From: Secundilactobacillus similis DSM 23365 = JCM 2765
GTDB lineage: Bacteria > Bacillota > Bacilli > Lactobacillales > Lactobacillaceae
Reading direction: 5' to 3'
Length of the DNA stretch: 57,947 nt
NCBI RefSeq assembly: GCF_001311075.1
Contig: NZ_BBAD01000012.1
Coordinates: 1 to 57,947 of the forward strand
The position numbers and the translations under genes were made by a program. Position 1 is the stretch's first letter. Each line of letters starts with the position of its first letter. A model generated the notes under the pieces. That model made no database searches and was not told the DNA's origin. It saw only the letters and a list, made by a program, of their open reading frames with translations. Shown piece after piece: positions 56,271 to 57,947 of the stretch.

Positions 56271-56339
56271 CTGTCCCGAAGTTACAAGTCCCGCTAAGAT
56301 TAAAATTTTCTCATAAATACAGCGATTTGCCGCCATTAA

Positions 56340-56368
56340 TTGACATTAACTGTCAAGCTCATTAAAAT
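56340..56368 (+). promoter_or_regulatory. promoter of the amino-acid permease
   Basis: TTGACA (56340-56345), 17 bp, TAAAAT (56363-56368). Confidence 0.78.
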
Positions 56369-56401
56369 TAGGTGTTATTCCGATTGGAAAGGATCTTTGA
56401 A

Positions 56402-57829
56402 ATGAGTGATAGAAAGAAACATGCCAATCTATTTTTACGCAAAGATATCAAAACTGACATCTTTAAGAAAACTGGGTTGGAAAAGTCGTTAACTGCTTTT
56501 AGTTTGATTACGATGGGCGTAGGGGCCATCGTTGGTGCGGGGATCTTTATCACCCCGGGGATCATTGCTGCCAAATACACTGGTCCTGGCGCCTTTCTCG
56601 CCTTCATCTTAGCCGCGGTTGTTTGTTCGCTGGCGGCACTGTGTTATTCGGAATTTTCATCAACAATTCCCTTAGCTGGTAGTGCGTATACATACATATA
56701 TGCAGTATTCGGCGAATTTATCGCCTGGATACTGGGTTGGGCATTAGTCTCAGAATACTTATTCTCAGTGTCAGCGGTGGCTGCGAGTTGGTCATCGTAC
56801 TTCCAAAACATCTTAGCGGGCTTTCATCTCTACTTACCAGAGGCCCTTCGAGCGGCCTATGGCACGGCGGGGATGCCCCACGCGTTCTTTGACCTACCAG
56901 CATTTGTGATCATCATGATCATTTCGTTCTTGCTAATCGGTGGGGTTCGTGAATCCGCTCGAATCAACGCCATCATGGTCATCTTAAAAATCGTGGTGAT
57001 CATTTTATTCATTATCGTGGGTGTCTTCTATGTCCGTCCCGAAAACTACAATCCCTTCTTACCATTTGGGATGAAGGGTGTCGTTTCCGGTGCGGCGGTT
57101 GCCTTTTACGCCTATATCGGGTTTGACGCGGTCTCAACGGCTGCCGAAGAAGTTAAGAACCCGCAACGCAACGTGCCAATCGGCATCATCGGCTCCCTTT
57201 TACTGGCAACAGCGCTTTACATTGCACTCTCGGTTGTTTTAGTTGGGATCGTTAAATACACCCACTTAAACGTTGCCGATCCCGTTGCCTATGCGCTTCA
57301 TTTTATTCACCAAGACTGGGTTTCTGGGATTGTTTCGCTTGGGGCCGTCATTGGGATGACCACCGTTTTGATCGTCTTTCTTTACGGTGGAACCCGGTTG
57401 GTCTTTGCCATCAGCCGTGACGGTTTGATGCCTAAATTATTCAGTCAATTGAACCCTAAAACCCACGTTCCGGTCACCAACACTTGGTTATTTGGGATTT
57501 TAGGGAGTGTCTTTGCCTGCATTATCCCTATCGACAAAATCACGGAATTGGTTAACATCGGGACCCTCTTCGCTTTTGCGATGGTCTCCATTGGGATCGT
57601 CTTTCTTCGGCGCAATCCTGAATTTAGCCAACTTGATTCTGCCTTCCGAGTACCGTTCTACCCGGTATTGCCCATCATTTCATTTATCTTGTGTGTCATT
57701 TTAATGTTGGAACTAAAGGCCTTCACTTGGATTGCCTTCTTCATCTGGTTGATCATCGGATTGATCTTCTACTTTAGCTATGGCTACCGCCACAGTGTGG
57801 TTCGAAAACGGCATCAGGAACAAGATTAA
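56402..57829 (+). CDS. APC-family amino-acid permease
   Basis: 475 residues from MSDRKKHANLFLRKD; GGAAAGGATC upstream. About 12 membrane helices; the first has the APC signature VGAIVGAGIFITPGIIA, and GFDAVSTAAEEVKNPQRNVP is typical of cationic amino-acid transporters (CAT/YfnA group). Next to argS, but substrate is not certain. Confidence 0.92.
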   Translation: MSDRKKHANLFLRKDIKTDIFKKTGLEKSLTAFSLITMGVGAIVGAGIFITPGIIAAKYTGPGAFLAFILAAVVCSLAALCYSEFSSTIPLAGSAYTYIYAVFGEFIAWILGWALVSEYLFSVSAVAASWSSYFQNILAGFHLYLPEALRAAYGTAGMPHAFFDLPAFVIIMIISFLLIGGVRESARINAIMVILKIVVIILFIIVGVFYVRPENYNPFLPFGMKGVVSGAAVAFYAYIGFDAVSTAAEEVKNPQRNVPIGIIGSLLLATALYIALSVVLVGIVKYTHLNVADPVAYALHFIHQDWVSGIVSLGAVIGMTTVLIVFLYGGTRLVFAISRDGLMPKLFSQLNPKTHVPVTNTWLFGILGSVFACIIPIDKITELVNIGTLFAFAMVSIGIVFLRRNPEFSQLDSAFRVPFYPVLPIISFILCVILMLELKAFTWIAFFIWLIIGLIFYFSYGYRHSVVRKRHQEQD

Positions 57830-57840
57830 GAGCTATGAAA

Positions 57841-57866
57841 CCCTCGAAGTTTTTCGGGGGTTTTTT
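57841..57866 (+). terminator. terminator of the permease gene
   Basis: CCCTCGAA-GTTT-TTCGGGGG, then six T. Confidence 0.88.
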
Positions 57867-57867
57867 A

Positions 57868-57947
57868 CTGTCGCTTGTGTCCAGCGTAAGTGTGCTTAGT
57901 TTGTGAAATGATTCTGGTTTTGTATAGTGGAAGGATGCCGCGGGAGG
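57868..57947 (+). repeat. dispersed terminator-associated repeat, right-edge copy
   Basis: CTGTCGCTTGTGTCCAGCGT and on, starting 2 bp after the permease terminator T-run. The window's last 13 bases (ATGCCGCGGGAGG) are the inverse of 18-30. The element runs off the window. Confidence 0.62.

Noticed and set aside
1..57947. Full tRNA or rRNA genes
   Set aside because: No complete cloverleaf or rRNA segment seen; only a partial tRNA-like hairpin at 49735.

Overview
The window is a stretch of a low-to-mid GC Firmicute chromosome, most likely Lactobacillaceae and probably the Lactiplantibacillus plantarum group. The basis is protein style, AGGAGG ribosome binding sites, the yhaM-yhaN-yhaO / YlbF / class A PBP / argR neighbourhood, and a T-box argS. 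It carries a complete-looking temperate siphophage prophage.

Host left flank (1-8281, minus strand): yhaM, yhaN, yhaO, a YlbF-family gene, a class A penicillin-binding protein and argR. Prophage (8282-53640): bounded by a perfect 52-bp direct repeat, with integrase arm-site pairs (ATGGTCAC) on both sides. It lies between argR and argS, and the 52-bp core contains the -35 box and part of the -10 box of argR. Host right flank (53641-57947): a dispersed repeat, argS with its T-box leader (minus), and an APC-family amino-acid permease (plus).

The prophage reads from right to left except for the lysogeny module. Plus strand: integrase, a DUF3800 gene coupled to a zinc-ribbon gene with an SSB-like tail, a DUF3644 gene, a truncated lipoprotein-like gene, an ImmA-type peptidase and the CI-like repressor. 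Between repressor and early genes lies an unusual 1.1-kb stretch of small cassettes separated by copies of a 20-bp leader repeat. One of these contains the core of a group I self-splicing intron. Minus strand onward: Cro-like and antirepressor genes, small early genes, DUF1351/ERF/SSB/HNHc, DnaD-like and DnaC-like replication proteins, DNA methylase and YopX-type genes, an ArpU-like late regulator, an unknown cassette gene, HNH, terminase, portal, protease, HK97-type capsid, connectors, tail tube, gpG/gpGT with a CCCAAAA slippery site, a very long tape measure with two wall-hydrolase domains, Dit, Tal, baseplate/fibre proteins, holin and GH25 lysin. Last comes an AbiD/F-type HEPN gene with its own promoter and terminator-like leader RNA, between near-duplicate terminators.

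About 17 genes, host and phage alike, are broken by 1-2 base indels. Most fall in homopolymers and most are repaired by adding one base; even essential argS is hit. This pattern points to uncorrected sequencing error, so these genes are given as single CDSs over their full span with the break noted.
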